This document shows, piece by piece, positions 9,009-18,093 of a stretch of 64,000 nucleotides of DNA. Within the stretch, counting starts at the first letter, position 1. Each line of letters starts with the position of its first letter. The translations under genes and the position numbers were made by a program. A model generated the notes under the pieces. That model saw only the letters and a list, made by a program, of their open reading frames with translations. It was not told the origin of the DNA and ran no database searches. The stretch is from Legionella longbeachae (GTDB lineage Bacteria; Pseudomonadota; Gammaproteobacteria; Legionellales; Legionellaceae): the NCBI RefSeq assembly GCF_004283175.1, contig NZ_RXNW01000001.1:341675-405674 (forward strand), read 5' to 3'.

Positions 9009-9143
9009 TTAATACCAACTTCCATTACATCCACCACAACCCCCACAGTCTGTAGCACAAGTTCCGCAACATGGGTTACTCGAACAGTTCGCCATAAAGG
9101 CAGCTGAACACACTATAATTACAGCCATTATTATTTTTTTCAT
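9009..9143 (-). CDS. 44-residue Cys/Gly-rich exported peptide
   Basis: A short open frame read on the minus strand: an ATG at 9143 preceded by AAGGA with 7-nt spacing, ending with TAA at 9009-9011. The N-terminus MKKIIMAVIIVCSAAF is a signal or anchor sequence. The remaining ~26 residues contain seven cysteines (positions 20, 25, 26, 29, 33, 36, 39), mostly in CxxC-like and GGC spacing, and end GSWY. This may be a small lipoprotein (Cys20, but the lipobox is poor), a metal-binding peptide or a disulfide-rich exported peptide. The function is unknown. It lies between the EamA terminator and roxA on the opposite strand to EamA. Confidence 0.6.
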   Translation of the reverse strand: MKKIIMAVIIVCSAAFMANCSSNPCCGTCATDCGGCGGCNGSWY

Positions 9144-9202
9144 ACTTATCCTTGTTGTCGCCTGTATATTAACTATACTCTAAGTTTTTGAATTTAACCA
9201 AT

Positions 9203-10393
9203 TTAGATCAAAATTTCTTCAAATTGTAGCCATTGCAATTTCCATAAGTTATAAATAAGTAATTGATTTTTTTTTGTATTTAAATAGGTGGTCAGCACTT
9301 TATAAGATAAGTAGCGATTATTAGCAATATAATGCAACAAATCCTTGTTCACTCCCTTTGCATCCCACGCGCTCCCATTGATAAAAAATTGATATTCAGA
9401 CTGCTCATTTTGATTTTGATACGCAAATCGGCATGAAGCATCCCTTATAAGATTTAATCCTTCTTTTATTTCTTTGATAAAATCTGAAATATCAATTAAT
9501 TCATCTTCTTCCAAAGGGACTGGTAATTGGAGTTCCGCCTGTTGATCGAGCCGTGTTGCAAAACATCCAAACCACGTTTGCATCGTTTTTTCATCATTGA
9601 TTACTTGCTGTAATAATTTTTGAGCATTGAGCCAGGCAGAGGGGGGGATTTCGGACGTGTTTTGCAAATTAGACCAGTCTGGATCCTGATACAGATTTTT
9701 GAATAAGCCCTTTTCAGATAAATAGTCGCTGAAACTTTCTAATAATTCTTGCCCCTGGTAACTTCGGTAACCGAATGAGTAAGTCATGCACTCGTCAGAT
9801 AGAGAGATACCATGATGACCTACATGTGGAGGAAGGTATAACATATCTCCTTCTTCAAGAATAAAACGCTCTTCAACATCAAATTGACTCATGATACGTA
9901 ACTCAAGGCCTTTCATATAATTTTGGTTATTACACCCCTTCGTAGTTAGCGACCATTCGCGTTTTCCTTTTGCCTGATATAAAAACACATCATAGTTATC
10001 ATAATGCGGCCCGACACTGCCATGAAGAACCGCATAGCTAATCATAATATCGTCGATCCGCCATTGTGGAATGAAATTAAAATAATCAAGCAAGGCATAA
10101 ACTTCAGGAATTAATCGATCTACACCTTGCACGAGTAAGGTCCAATGGGTAGATGGTAAGGTACTAAAATCATTTACAGAAAATGGTCCACGTTTTAAAT
10201 GCCAATAAGGCTTTTCATCAGGAGTTTCAAAGACCAGACGGCTTTCAACATCCTCTTCCAGTGCAAGTCCAGCAAGTTCATCAGGGGATAAGGGATGTGT
10301 GAATTCTGGCAAAGCCTTACGAATCACTAGAGGTTTTTTTTGCCAGTAGTCACCAAGAAAAGTATTTAATGAAATTTGCTGCAGATTGATCAT
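9203..10393 (-). CDS. roxA: Ribosomal oxygenase RoxA/YcfD (50S L16 arginine hydroxylase)
   Basis: 396 residues, close to the ~373 of E. coli YcfD. It has an N-terminal JmjC-type double-stranded beta-helix with the Fe(II) ligands in PHYDNYDVFLY (His130, Asp132) and a third His in the LPPHVGHHG segment (His193), followed by a C-terminal winged-helix-like region. The family uses 2-oxoglutarate and O2 to hydroxylate an arginine of ribosomal protein L16. Start: ATG at 10393; GGAG lies ~12 bases upstream, slightly far. It is transcribed with ychJ and the Kef-type gene upstream. Confidence 0.88.
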   Translation of the reverse strand: MINLQQISLNTFLGDYWQKKPLVIRKALPEFTHPLSPDELAGLALEEDVESRLVFETPDEKPYWHLKRGPFSVNDFSTLPSTHWTLLVQGVDRLIPEVYALLDYFNFIPQWRIDDIMISYAVLHGSVGPHYDNYDVFLYQAKGKREWSLTTKGCNNQNYMKGLELRIMSQFDVEERFILEEGDMLYLPPHVGHHGISLSDECMTYSFGYRSYQGQELLESFSDYLSEKGLFKNLYQDPDWSNLQNTSEIPPSAWLNAQKLLQQVINDEKTMQTWFGCFATRLDQQAELQLPVPLEEDELIDISDFIKEIKEGLNLIRDASCRFAYQNQNEQSEYQFFINGSAWDAKGVNKDLLHYIANNRYLSYKVLTTYLNTKKNQLLIYNLWKLQWLQFEEILI

Positions 10394-10535
10394 TTATTGC
10401 GATTACTCCCATAAGGTCAGCTGGTATAGATAATCTATATGTCAATGGACATTCTTTTTCTAGATCCAGGTGCCGTTCATCGTGTCTGAGAAATTCATAA
10501 AACGTTTCAATGAAAAATGCTTTTATGATTCCCAT
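10350..10535 (-). CDS. Possible small ORF between the Kef-type gene and roxA
   Basis: A 61-codon frame starting ATG at 10535 with AGG about 7 bases upstream. It fills the 149-bp gap in this otherwise tightly packed minus-strand run and overlaps the roxA start by 44 bases. The product (MGIIKAFFIETFYEFLRHDE...) resembles nothing I recognise. The overlap and lack of homology leave open that it is a chance frame or a leader. Confidence 0.25.
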   Translation of the reverse strand: MGIIKAFFIETFYEFLRHDERHLDLEKECPLTYRLSIPADLMGVIAINDQSAANFIKYFSW

Positions 10536-10542
10536 AATTAGC

Positions 10543-12336
10543 CTAATTTGATTGAAGGATTCGTTCTAATTCCCCTTTGGCTTGCCGGGAAAAATTAATT
10601 AAATCGCTTTCCTTATCAAAAAAGTCAAATGAGCGAATTAATGTCGCTTCATCATGTTTTTTGAAGGCCGCCGTTTTTTTCTGTATATCTTCTGATTTAT
10701 AGCCCAGGAATTTCATAATTTGTTTGGTCATAGTCAAAGAAGAATCAAATAGCTCTCTAATAAAGAAATCCACACCAGCTCGATGCAATTCATACGCATG
10801 ACGACGATTACGTGCTCTCGCATAGATTTTTAGGTGGGGGAAATGGTATTTGGCTAACTCGACTATTCTTAGATTTGCATCAGGGTTACCTACAGTTACA
10901 ATTAATAGTTTTGCATGTTCAGCACCAGCACTTTTCAACAAATCCAGACGACTTGCATCGCCAAAATGGCCAATGTACCCATATTTTCGGAGTAATGCAA
11001 TTTGCTCAGGATTTTTTTCCAATACAGTAAATTTAATTTTCTCTCCATTGAGCAAACGACCAATGATTTGACCAAAACGCCCATAGCCTGCAAGAATAAT
11101 GCCATTTTTCTCATTAATGGAGTCATATTCACGTTCAGGTACGATGCTCATAAATTTAGGTATAATATATCGATGGTAGATAAGCAACAAAAAAGGTGTG
11201 GCAAGCATGGATAACGCCACAACAAGAGTACAAAATGATGCGTTGTCATTGCTGATTACTTTGGTTTTACTCGCATAATCAAATAAAACGAAGGCAAACT
11301 CACTACCTTGGGATAAAGCGAAAGCAAATCCTAAAGTTTGCAATTTAGTTAAATCAAAGACGCGTCCTAAAACGGCAAGAATAAGCGCTTTGATGCTAAT
11401 TAATGCAAGAACTGCTGCAAGAATGATCAACGCTTTATGGGTAAAGAGAGAAAAATTCATCCCCATTCCTACTGAGACAAAAAATAATCCGAGTAAAATC
11501 CCTTTAAATGGTTGGATATCTGCATCAACTGCATGTTTGTATTCAGAATTGGCCAATACAACCCCCGCAATAAATGCACCTAGGGCTGGGGATACTCCTA
11601 TTGATTCCATTAATAAAGTAATTCCTACCACTAAAGCAAGAGAAAAAGCAGTAAATACTTCGCGCAAGTTTGTTTTTGCCATGATAAAAAATAAATGCCG
11701 GGACACAAAATGACCAATTAAAATAACCGCTCCAACTACTCCTGTTATTAAAAGAGCATGCATCCAACGAGGAAAATGCATAATAAATGCTGCTTCATGG
11801 GTATTGATTTTAATAGTTCCATACTGTTCAAGTAGAGGAATGATGATTAATATAGGAATTACGGCAATATCTTGAAATAACAATACGGCAAATGATGTTT
11901 CACCTTCAGCCGTTTTCAATAGATTTTTTTCTTGTAGCATTTGTAAAACAAGGGCTGTTGATGAAAGGGATAAAGCCATGCTTATCGCTAAAGTTTCTTG
12001 CCAAGCATACCCTAACAGAATCCCAATTGCGGTGAGTATGCTCGTAGTTAAGATAACTTGCAATCCTCCCAGGCCTACGATAAGCCGTCTAAGTTTCCAT
12101 AACATCGCAGGCTCTACTTCCAAACCGATAAGGAACAACATCATAATCACGCCAAACTCACCAAAACTCATAATTTGTTGTGAGTTTTCTATGAGTTTGA
12201 ATCCGAAAGGCCCAATAAGAATACCAACAGTGAGGTATCCTAGTACCGAGCCTAATTTGAAACGGCTAGCAATAGGTACCATAATACTCGCTGATACTAG
12301 AAAAATGAATGTATTAAGTAACATGTGATTATTCAT
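10543..12336 (-). CDS. CPA2 cation:proton antiporter with TrkA-N domain (KefB/KefC-like)
   Basis: 597 residues. The N-terminal ~390 form about twelve TM helices of the Na+/H+ exchanger fold, including a SPALGAFIAGVVLANSE segment and the FFVSVGMGMN motif typical of Kef proteins. Then comes a Rossmann-type TrkA-N/RCK domain (~415-530) with the nucleotide loop GYGRFGQIIGRLL. This architecture is that of KefB/KefC/YbaL K+ efflux systems, which swap K+ for H+ and are ligand-gated in enterics. No KefF/KefG-type partner is adjacent. Start: ATG 12336 with CAGG 8 bases upstream, 15 bases after ychJ. The ion and glutathione control are not shown by the sequence. Confidence 0.85.
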   Translation of the reverse strand: MNNHMLLNTFIFLVSASIMVPIASRFKLGSVLGYLTVGILIGPFGFKLIENSQQIMSFGEFGVIMMLFLIGLEVEPAMLWKLRRLIVGLGGLQVILTTSILTAIGILLGYAWQETLAISMALSLSSTALVLQMLQEKNLLKTAEGETSFAVLLFQDIAVIPILIIIPLLEQYGTIKINTHEAAFIMHFPRWMHALLITGVVGAVILIGHFVSRHLFFIMAKTNLREVFTAFSLALVVGITLLMESIGVSPALGAFIAGVVLANSEYKHAVDADIQPFKGILLGLFFVSVGMGMNFSLFTHKALIILAAVLALISIKALILAVLGRVFDLTKLQTLGFAFALSQGSEFAFVLFDYASKTKVISNDNASFCTLVVALSMLATPFLLLIYHRYIIPKFMSIVPEREYDSINEKNGIILAGYGRFGQIIGRLLNGEKIKFTVLEKNPEQIALLRKYGYIGHFGDASRLDLLKSAGAEHAKLLIVTVGNPDANLRIVELAKYHFPHLKIYARARNRRHAYELHRAGVDFFIRELFDSSLTMTKQIMKFLGYKSEDIQKKTAAFKKHDEATLIRSFDFFDKESDLINFSRQAKGELERILQSN

Positions 12337-12351
12337 AATTAAACCTGGTTA

Positions 12352-12843
12352 TTATTTGGCATGACAGTTTTTAAATTTCTTACCACTGCCGCAAGGACAG
12401 GGCGCATTACGCGCAACCTGGAGCTTAGGAATTTTATTTAAATTTGGCTTATGTACGCCGCATACATAATACCAACGACCATTTTCTTTATGAAACTCGC
12501 TTACTTCATGAATGAGTTGCATCTGATTTTGTTCGGAAAAGCGCGCGGCAAACTCGACAAAACCAACATTTGTAGCAGGGATCTCTGACTTAATTACTTT
12601 TAAGTCAATCCATTTAACGCGCTTAGCCCATTGGGCGGCTTCAAATTCATTAAAACCTATAAGCGCTTTTCCTTTCATGGTGCATTTGATGTACTCAATT
12701 TTTCCCAGGCTGTATGCTGTATATCGTGAGCGCATCAACTGCTCAGGAGTTTGTGGCATTTGATGGCTATCAAGATATAAACCACAACATTTTTCATACG
12801 TATTTTGTGATCCACAAGGACAAAGTAACATGGTATGATCCAT
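12352..12843 (-). CDS. YchJ-family protein with two SEC-C motifs
   Basis: 163 residues with a SEC-C zinc motif at each end: CPCGSQNTYEKCC (about 8-20) and CPCGSGKKFKNCH (about 149-161). Between them lies the YchJ (UPF0225) middle domain with RSRYTAYSLG and WVSEF-like (LIHEVSEFHKENGRWYYV) elements. SEC-C motifs bind Zn2+ and in SecA contact SecB; the role of YchJ itself is not established. It heads the ychJ-kef-roxA run on the minus strand and is divergent from kdoO. Confidence 0.85.
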   Translation of the reverse strand: MDHTMLLCPCGSQNTYEKCCGLYLDSHQMPQTPEQLMRSRYTAYSLGKIEYIKCTMKGKALIGFNEFEAAQWAKRVKWIDLKVIKSEIPATNVGFVEFAARFSEQNQMQLIHEVSEFHKENGRWYYVCGVHKPNLNKIPKLQVARNAPCPCGSGKKFKNCHAK

Positions 12844-12935
12844 AGCGAAACATAAATCTAATTTTTGGGATTATAGATTATATTCGATATAGTATTAAAT
12901 TTTTACTAAATTACACGATTATTTAGGGTAAATGA

Positions 12936-13808
12936 ATGAATTCCTACTTATTCACGCAAAATATAGAGCAAATTAATCATCAAGAAAGTATTAGCCGATT
13001 AGAGGAGGGTACTGTTTTATTTTTTCCTAGATACTTTTATACCTCTATAGATCCCGATTTGTTCTCTGAAAATATCCTGGATGGGAGTCGTAAAAATATA
13101 AGCTACGATATCCGTACTAAAAGGCTCGGTGCTTATAAAAAAGAAGTTAATGGTTTGAATGATAAACTTTTATCGATGATGCATGGTTATGCTGAATTTG
13201 CGCATCAATTAATTCAGAGTGTGCTCCCTTCCTATGTCCCTCATTTACAATGGGGAAGAACCAGCTTTAGGCCTGCACAAGTTGAAGGCCGTGTTTCCTC
13301 AAAACGTAAAGATGATACTCGTTTACATGTTGATTCGTTTTCAGCAAGCCCAGTCCATGGGTTAAGAATTTTACGGGTTTTTTGTAATGTAAATCCAGAT
13401 AACGAACCTCGAATTTGGAATCTTGGTGAGCCATTTACAGATGTACTTCATCGTTTTGGCCCCAAAATCGCATCTTACAGTAAAATCAAAGCAAAAGTTC
13501 TCAAATTTGTTAAAGCAACCAAAACCTTGCGTTCACCTTATGATCATTATATGTTGCATTTACATGATACGATGAAACTTGATGATTCGTATCAAGCAAA
13601 TGTCAACAAGATCCAGATTGATTTTCCTGCCCAAAGTACTTGGATAGTGTTTACTGATCATGTGTCGCATGCGGCGCTTAGTGGCCAGTATTTATTAGAA
13701 CAAACTTTTTATCTTCCAGTTGATAATATGGATAATCCCGATTTTTCACCACTGAATCAATGGAAGAGGATTCGTCCAGAATTGCAGGATACTCAAGTTG
13801 TTTTATAA
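12936..13808 (+). CDS. kdoO: Kdo 3-hydroxylase KdoO (Fe(II)/2-oxoglutarate-dependent)
   Basis: 290 residues matching the Kdo hydroxylase family. The enzyme converts the outer Kdo of lipid A-Kdo2 to the 8-carbon Ko sugar and is reported in Burkholderia, Yersinia and, by homology, Legionella. Visible features are WGRTSFRPAQVEGR, the HxD iron motif in TRLHVDSFSASP, and a distal VFTDHVSHAALSGQ-type segment supplying the third His, followed by EQTFYLP. It is probably cytoplasmic and acts at the inner face of the inner membrane. The ATG at 12936 follows a GGG-containing region (TTAGGGTAA). No waa genes are next to it. Confidence 0.83.
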   Translation: MNSYLFTQNIEQINHQESISRLEEGTVLFFPRYFYTSIDPDLFSENILDGSRKNISYDIRTKRLGAYKKEVNGLNDKLLSMMHGYAEFAHQLIQSVLPSYVPHLQWGRTSFRPAQVEGRVSSKRKDDTRLHVDSFSASPVHGLRILRVFCNVNPDNEPRIWNLGEPFTDVLHRFGPKIASYSKIKAKVLKFVKATKTLRSPYDHYMLHLHDTMKLDDSYQANVNKIQIDFPAQSTWIVFTDHVSHAALSGQYLLEQTFYLPVDNMDNPDFSPLNQWKRIRPELQDTQVVL

Positions 13809-13827
13809 AATACTTAGTGCCTGTTGA

Positions 13828-14412
13828 CCATTCATCCCCCTGCGCGGTGCGACTTGTTCCTGAGAGATGGTCACAAAAAGTGATCATAACTTTTTGAAAA
13901 GTAGGATGAATATTTTTTGAAGCGCATGAAGATATGTGATTCAATAGTGTTTCGGAACTTTATAAGGTTTATCATCATGCACTTGATTGAATGATTACCT
14001 AAAACATTCGCAGAGCAACTATCCCAAGTTCATAAAAATAGATTAAAGAGTTGAATGAGTACCAGCGAAGTAGCAGACTGCAAAACCCGCTTATCTAGGG
14101 TATGGACTTTTAACTGACAAAACAAAAGTACCCGCTCGCTTTGTTTTATATAAGGGAAATCCCAAGAATAGAGCAAGGCTTTTGATTTTCAAGCGCATTC
14201 TGCTAAATCTACCTCCATTTTATCCATCGAGTTCCTTGGAAAACCCGTGTTGAAAAAAAAGCTTCTTGTGACTCAAGAGAGCTTTCAGAGTTTGTTAATG
14301 ATGCTTTATCAATGCGCTATTCAAGCACAACATGGAGTCTCTCAGATGTGATTCTATTTTGTGAGGATTTCTCAGGAACAAGTTGCGACATCTACGCGGT
14401 GGGGATGAATGG
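13828..14412. repeat. Gene-free region bounded by imperfect inverted repeats
   Basis: Arm 1 (13828-13868) and arm 2 (14367-14412, opposite orientation) share CCATTCATCCCC at the outer end and ACTTGTTCCTGAGA at the inner end, separated by a GCG-containing variable middle. The ~500 bases between them hold no convincing gene. A plus-strand open stretch around 14115-14240 has no start codon or recognisable homology. It could be a decayed mobile element, or two copies of a dispersed repeat in opposite orientation. The 614-bp gap 13809-14422 is otherwise empty. Confidence 0.5.
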
Positions 14413-14422
14413 CCAAAATGCC

Positions 14423-16675
14423 TTAATAAGGTCTTTTTAATATTTTATGTTTCTTCATATATTTTTCAATTTCTTTAGGTGTAAGTGGTTCACTGAAAAG
14501 AAAACCCTGAACTTGATCGCAATGTTGTTTTTTTAAAAAATCCAATTGTTCTTGACTTTCAACTCCTTCAGCAATCACTTTAAAATTAAAACTTCGTGCC
14601 ATAGAAATAATCGCTTCTATAATCACTCCATCACTATGTGAGGTTGGTATACTTTGGACAAACGATTGGTCTATTTTTATGCAGTCAATGTGGAGCTGTT
14701 TTAGATAGTTGATGCTGGAGTTTCCAGTACCAAAATCATCTAGAGCAATTTTTATTCCTAATTGTTTCAGTTGATTTAGCATGTAAATAATATCTGGATG
14801 TGTTATAACAACATTCTCCGAAATTTCAAATTCTAAATGGTGCGGATTTAACTGATATTCATTTAAAGTGTTTTTAACAAAATCAATGAAATTAGGTTGC
14901 AGTAATTGTCTGGAAGTAATATTGACGGCGACTTGAACATAAGGCAAGTTTTTTTTATGCCACATGTCTATTTGTCGACAGACCTCTCTAAGAATCCATT
15001 CCCCAATGGGTATAATGAGGCCAGTTTCTTCGGTAAATGGAATAAAATCCATAGGAAATATTACACCTTTTTCAGGATGATTCCATCGAATTAGTGCTTC
15101 AACAGATAATAATCCTTGTTGATCAATATTAAATTGTGGTTGGTATGCTAAAAAAAATTCATTATTATTCAGTGCATTATGTAATTCAGCTTCTAATAAA
15201 AAGCATTGTTTATAGTGTTCATATAATCGAACATCATAAAAAGAAAATTGATTTCCTCCTTGTTCCTTTGCCTGATACATTGCCAAATCAGCATTTTTTA
15301 ATAGATCATTAGCTGTTTCTCCGTCTTGAGGATAGATACTTATTCCTAAGGCAGTAGTTATAAACAAATTTCGATTTGTGATTTTGAAGGGTTCCTTCAG
15401 AGAGTTTAAAATTTTATTGGCAATTGTATAAACAGTATCAACGTCATCTATATGACAAAGCATAACAAATTCATCGCCTCCCATCCTTGCCAGGATATCC
15501 CCATCTTGAACTAATAACCCCCATCTTTGTCCAATCATGCGTAATAACGTATCACCAACTTCATGGGATAGACTGTCATTAACCAGTTTAAATCGATCCA
15601 GGTCACAATAAAGTATTGCAAATTTTAGTTTTAGATTTTGTGCATTATCGATACTTGCTCGTATCCTATCGATTAATAAAGCGCGATTGGGTAATTGGGT
15701 TAAGGGATCATGAAGTGCTTGATAGGTAAGTCTTTTTTCAAGATTAGCGCGTTCGGTGATATCATGAAAACTCCATACACGCCCAATGATAACGTCATAT
15801 AAACGATGTGGAAGAGAATAACACTCTAGTGTCTTGCCATTTTTAAAAGACACGACAGTACTGCTGATTTGATTAATATTTTTTTTAAGGCGGTTAAGTT
15901 CTTCCAAATATTTTTTAGGTTTAAAGAGCTGATTGAGCATATGATATAAGATGATCAATCCATCATTAATTTCTAGCATGGCTTTTGGAATAGCCCACAT
16001 GGAAACAAACCGGGAATTACAATCAATTATTTTATAATTTAGATCCGTAACTAAAATTCCATCTGTGGATGACTCAAAAGTTGAACGTAAAATCGATAAA
16101 GATTGTTGTAAAGATTTAGTCTGTTCTGCTACAGTTTTTTGGAGATTTTTTTCATGATGTTTCGCATTATTCGTCAAAATCCATTTTCTTGTTAAAGCAC
16201 AAGCCAGTTGCCTTACTACAACAATATCGAATGGTTTTTTCAAAATAAGATAATTGTCACCCATTCCTAATTCTTTTACAGTTTCCCCCCAACTGAAATC
16301 AGAATACGCGCTACAAATCACTATTTGAATGTCAGGATCAACTTTCCACATTTGCTTAATAGTGGTGATCCCATCCCACCCCGGAGGCATTCTTATATCA
16401 ACAAAAGCTAAAGCATAATGTATTCCTTTTTCCAGATCTTGTTTTATCTTTTTTATTGCCTCATGTCCTTGGGATGCTGTATTAAAAATAAATTTAGGTA
16501 AAAATTTATCTATATCGGAGTTTTCTGATTCATTTAAAAGAGACTCATCAAATAATTGTTGTTCATAATAATCGAGCTTTGCTCTGGTAGTTGAGGAGGA
16601 AAGGACTTTAATAAAATCCCTATGAATAGAGGAGTTATCGTCAATAATCATAATGTGTAATGGTATATCACCCAT
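14423..16675 (-). CDS. REC-PAS-GGDEF-EAL c-di-GMP response regulator (NarR type)
   Basis: 750 residues. The receiver domain (~1-155) has the acidic pair in IIDDNSS, the phospho-acceptor Asp in FVDIRMPPGWDG, Ser in CSAYSD and the LKKPFD lysine. A coiled linker and PAS domain (~175-310) follow, then GGDEF (~320-480) with an intact GGDEF active site, then EAL (~495-740) with intact EALIRW, EISEN, DDFGTGNSS and AEGVES. Both synthesis and hydrolysis of c-di-GMP therefore look possible. Start: ATG 16675 with AAGGAG 6 bases upstream, overlapping the kinase gene by 8 bases. From memory, the L. pneumophila counterpart (lpg0277) is the phospho-partner of the NosP-controlled kinase. Confidence 0.9.
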   Translation of the reverse strand: MGDIPLHIMIIDDNSSIHRDFIKVLSSSTTRAKLDYYEQQLFDESLLNESENSDIDKFLPKFIFNTASQGHEAIKKIKQDLEKGIHYALAFVDIRMPPGWDGITTIKQMWKVDPDIQIVICSAYSDFSWGETVKELGMGDNYLILKKPFDIVVVRQLACALTRKWILTNNAKHHEKNLQKTVAEQTKSLQQSLSILRSTFESSTDGILVTDLNYKIIDCNSRFVSMWAIPKAMLEINDGLIILYHMLNQLFKPKKYLEELNRLKKNINQISSTVVSFKNGKTLECYSLPHRLYDVIIGRVWSFHDITERANLEKRLTYQALHDPLTQLPNRALLIDRIRASIDNAQNLKLKFAILYCDLDRFKLVNDSLSHEVGDTLLRMIGQRWGLLVQDGDILARMGGDEFVMLCHIDDVDTVYTIANKILNSLKEPFKITNRNLFITTALGISIYPQDGETANDLLKNADLAMYQAKEQGGNQFSFYDVRLYEHYKQCFLLEAELHNALNNNEFFLAYQPQFNIDQQGLLSVEALIRWNHPEKGVIFPMDFIPFTEETGLIIPIGEWILREVCRQIDMWHKKNLPYVQVAVNITSRQLLQPNFIDFVKNTLNEYQLNPHHLEFEISENVVITHPDIIYMLNQLKQLGIKIALDDFGTGNSSINYLKQLHIDCIKIDQSFVQSIPTSHSDGVIIEAIISMARSFNFKVIAEGVESQEQLDFLKKQHCDQVQGFLFSEPLTPKEIEKYMKKHKILKRPY

Positions 16676-18086
16676 AAATTTCTCCTTGCCCCTTTGAATC
16701 AGTAATGGGTAATGTCAGTCTAAATTGTGCGCCACATCCTTCTCCCAGGCTTTCGGCAAAGAGTTCACCTCCCATTTCTTTGGCGGATAATGCTGAACTA
16801 TGCAAACCAAAGCCATGACCGTTTTCTTTAGTGGTGAATCCGAAGGCAAAAATATGCTGTAAATCTTCTACTTTGATGCCAATTCCATTATCTTTAACTA
16901 TTATTTGTACGGAATTCTTTATTTTTTGCACACTTATTTTGATTTTTTTTGTTGGATTAGATGTTTTTTCGAGTACAGAATCCTTCGCGTTTTGAATCAA
17001 ATTAATTAATATGTGTAACAGTTTCGATTTATCAACGAAAATCAACGGGGCGGGTTTAAATTCTTTGATGAAATTAATTTCTTTTTTGCAAGAATTCATT
17101 GTGATATTTAATGCACTATCAATTAGCTCAGGAATATAAACGGACTCCCTAAAGCTTGAGATCCCACCAATCGATTTTTGCATGTCTACTATTTGATTAA
17201 TATGTTGCAAGTCGTGCTCTAAGTTTTCTATTTCAAAATTATTTTTTTCTTCTTCTTCCATGATAACTTTAGAGAGCGATAATAAAAATTCAGGAATAAT
17301 CATACCTTTGGGATCATGACTTAAAAAATGGGCTAAATCAGTCTGATGTTGCTCAATCATAGATATTACTTTCATTAGTTTTTTATAATAAGCTTGTTTG
17401 TAACTGCTTTTTACTAAAGAAATCGAAACATTAGCGCTGTTTAAAATATTGCCGATATTATGAAGAATAGTAGTGGCAACTTCTGCCATTCCAGCCCGGC
17501 GCGCGGTAGATGAAATTTGTTGATTTAATTCTTTAATTTTTTCTTCAGCTATTTTATTTTTATGTATATCAATCACAATTCCCGTAAGTTGTTTGTCCGC
17601 TTCAAGACATTGCACAATTGCTCGATACCAGCGGTAATCTCCATCTGGATTTTTTACTCGCATCTCACACTCATAATCTACTTTTTCATTTAAAGCCCTT
17701 TCTACTTTTTGAATAAAATCAAATCGGTCTTGTTCGTGAATCAATTCTATAAACTCATTAAGGGTAGGCGGTTTGTTGATTGGATTTAAATGAAATAATT
17801 TGAATAACTCGTTTGACCAAATGGTATAATCCGTATTTCCATCATAGGACCAATATCCTAATCCAACAATATGTTGCGCTCGTTCAAGTTTTTCATTTAA
17901 ATTCATCATTTCTCGAGATGAAATTGCTATGGATCGTTCATGCATATAACGTTCTTGATCTATTTCTATATAAGCGTTGTTAATATGATTTAAAAAAGTT
18001 ATCCATTGTTCTGTGCTTTCCGGTTTTTGATTCGGATCAATTTTCGACCTGGCAAGCTGTCTTTGTAATAATTTATGTATGTCCAT
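16668..18086 (-). CDS. nahK: PAS-containing sensor histidine kinase (NahK type)
   Basis: About 472 residues. A PAS/PAC domain (~70-190) contains YWSYDG and CEMRVKNPDGDYRWYR. A dimerisation helix carries the phospho-acceptor His in AEVATTILHNIGN. The C-terminal HATPase domain has the N box (NLIQNAKDS), DNGIGI and a GHGFGLHSSA G-box. There is no TM segment, so it is a soluble kinase. Start: ATG 18086, 7 bases after the nosP stop; a GTG at 18104 would overlap nosP. The order FIST gene, kinase, REC-GGDEF-EAL matches the L. pneumophila lpg0279-0277 set as I recall it. In that set NO-bound NosP inhibits the kinase and so changes c-di-GMP levels. Confidence 0.87.
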   Translation of the reverse strand: MDIHKLLQRQLARSKIDPNQKPESTEQWITFLNHINNAYIEIDQERYMHERSIAISSREMMNLNEKLERAQHIVGLGYWSYDGNTDYTIWSNELFKLFHLNPINKPPTLNEFIELIHEQDRFDFIQKVERALNEKVDYECEMRVKNPDGDYRWYRAIVQCLEADKQLTGIVIDIHKNKIAEEKIKELNQQISSTARRAGMAEVATTILHNIGNILNSANVSISLVKSSYKQAYYKKLMKVISMIEQHQTDLAHFLSHDPKGMIIPEFLLSLSKVIMEEEEKNNFEIENLEHDLQHINQIVDMQKSIGGISSFRESVYIPELIDSALNITMNSCKKEINFIKEFKPAPLIFVDKSKLLHILINLIQNAKDSVLEKTSNPTKKIKISVQKIKNSVQIIVKDNGIGIKVEDLQHIFAFGFTTKENGHGFGLHSSALSAKEMGGELFAESLGEGCGAQFRLTLPITDSKGQGEIYG

Positions 18087-18093
18087 AATAATT

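Noticed and set aside
11390-11713. 107-codon frame opposite the Kef-type gene
   Set aside because: A shadow of a strongly supported membrane transporter; composition follows the antisense of hydrophobic codons.
13678-13944. 88-codon minus-strand frame overlapping the kdoO end
   Set aside because: It overlaps kdoO antisense and then runs through the inverted-repeat arm, with no recognisable homology or ribosome site.
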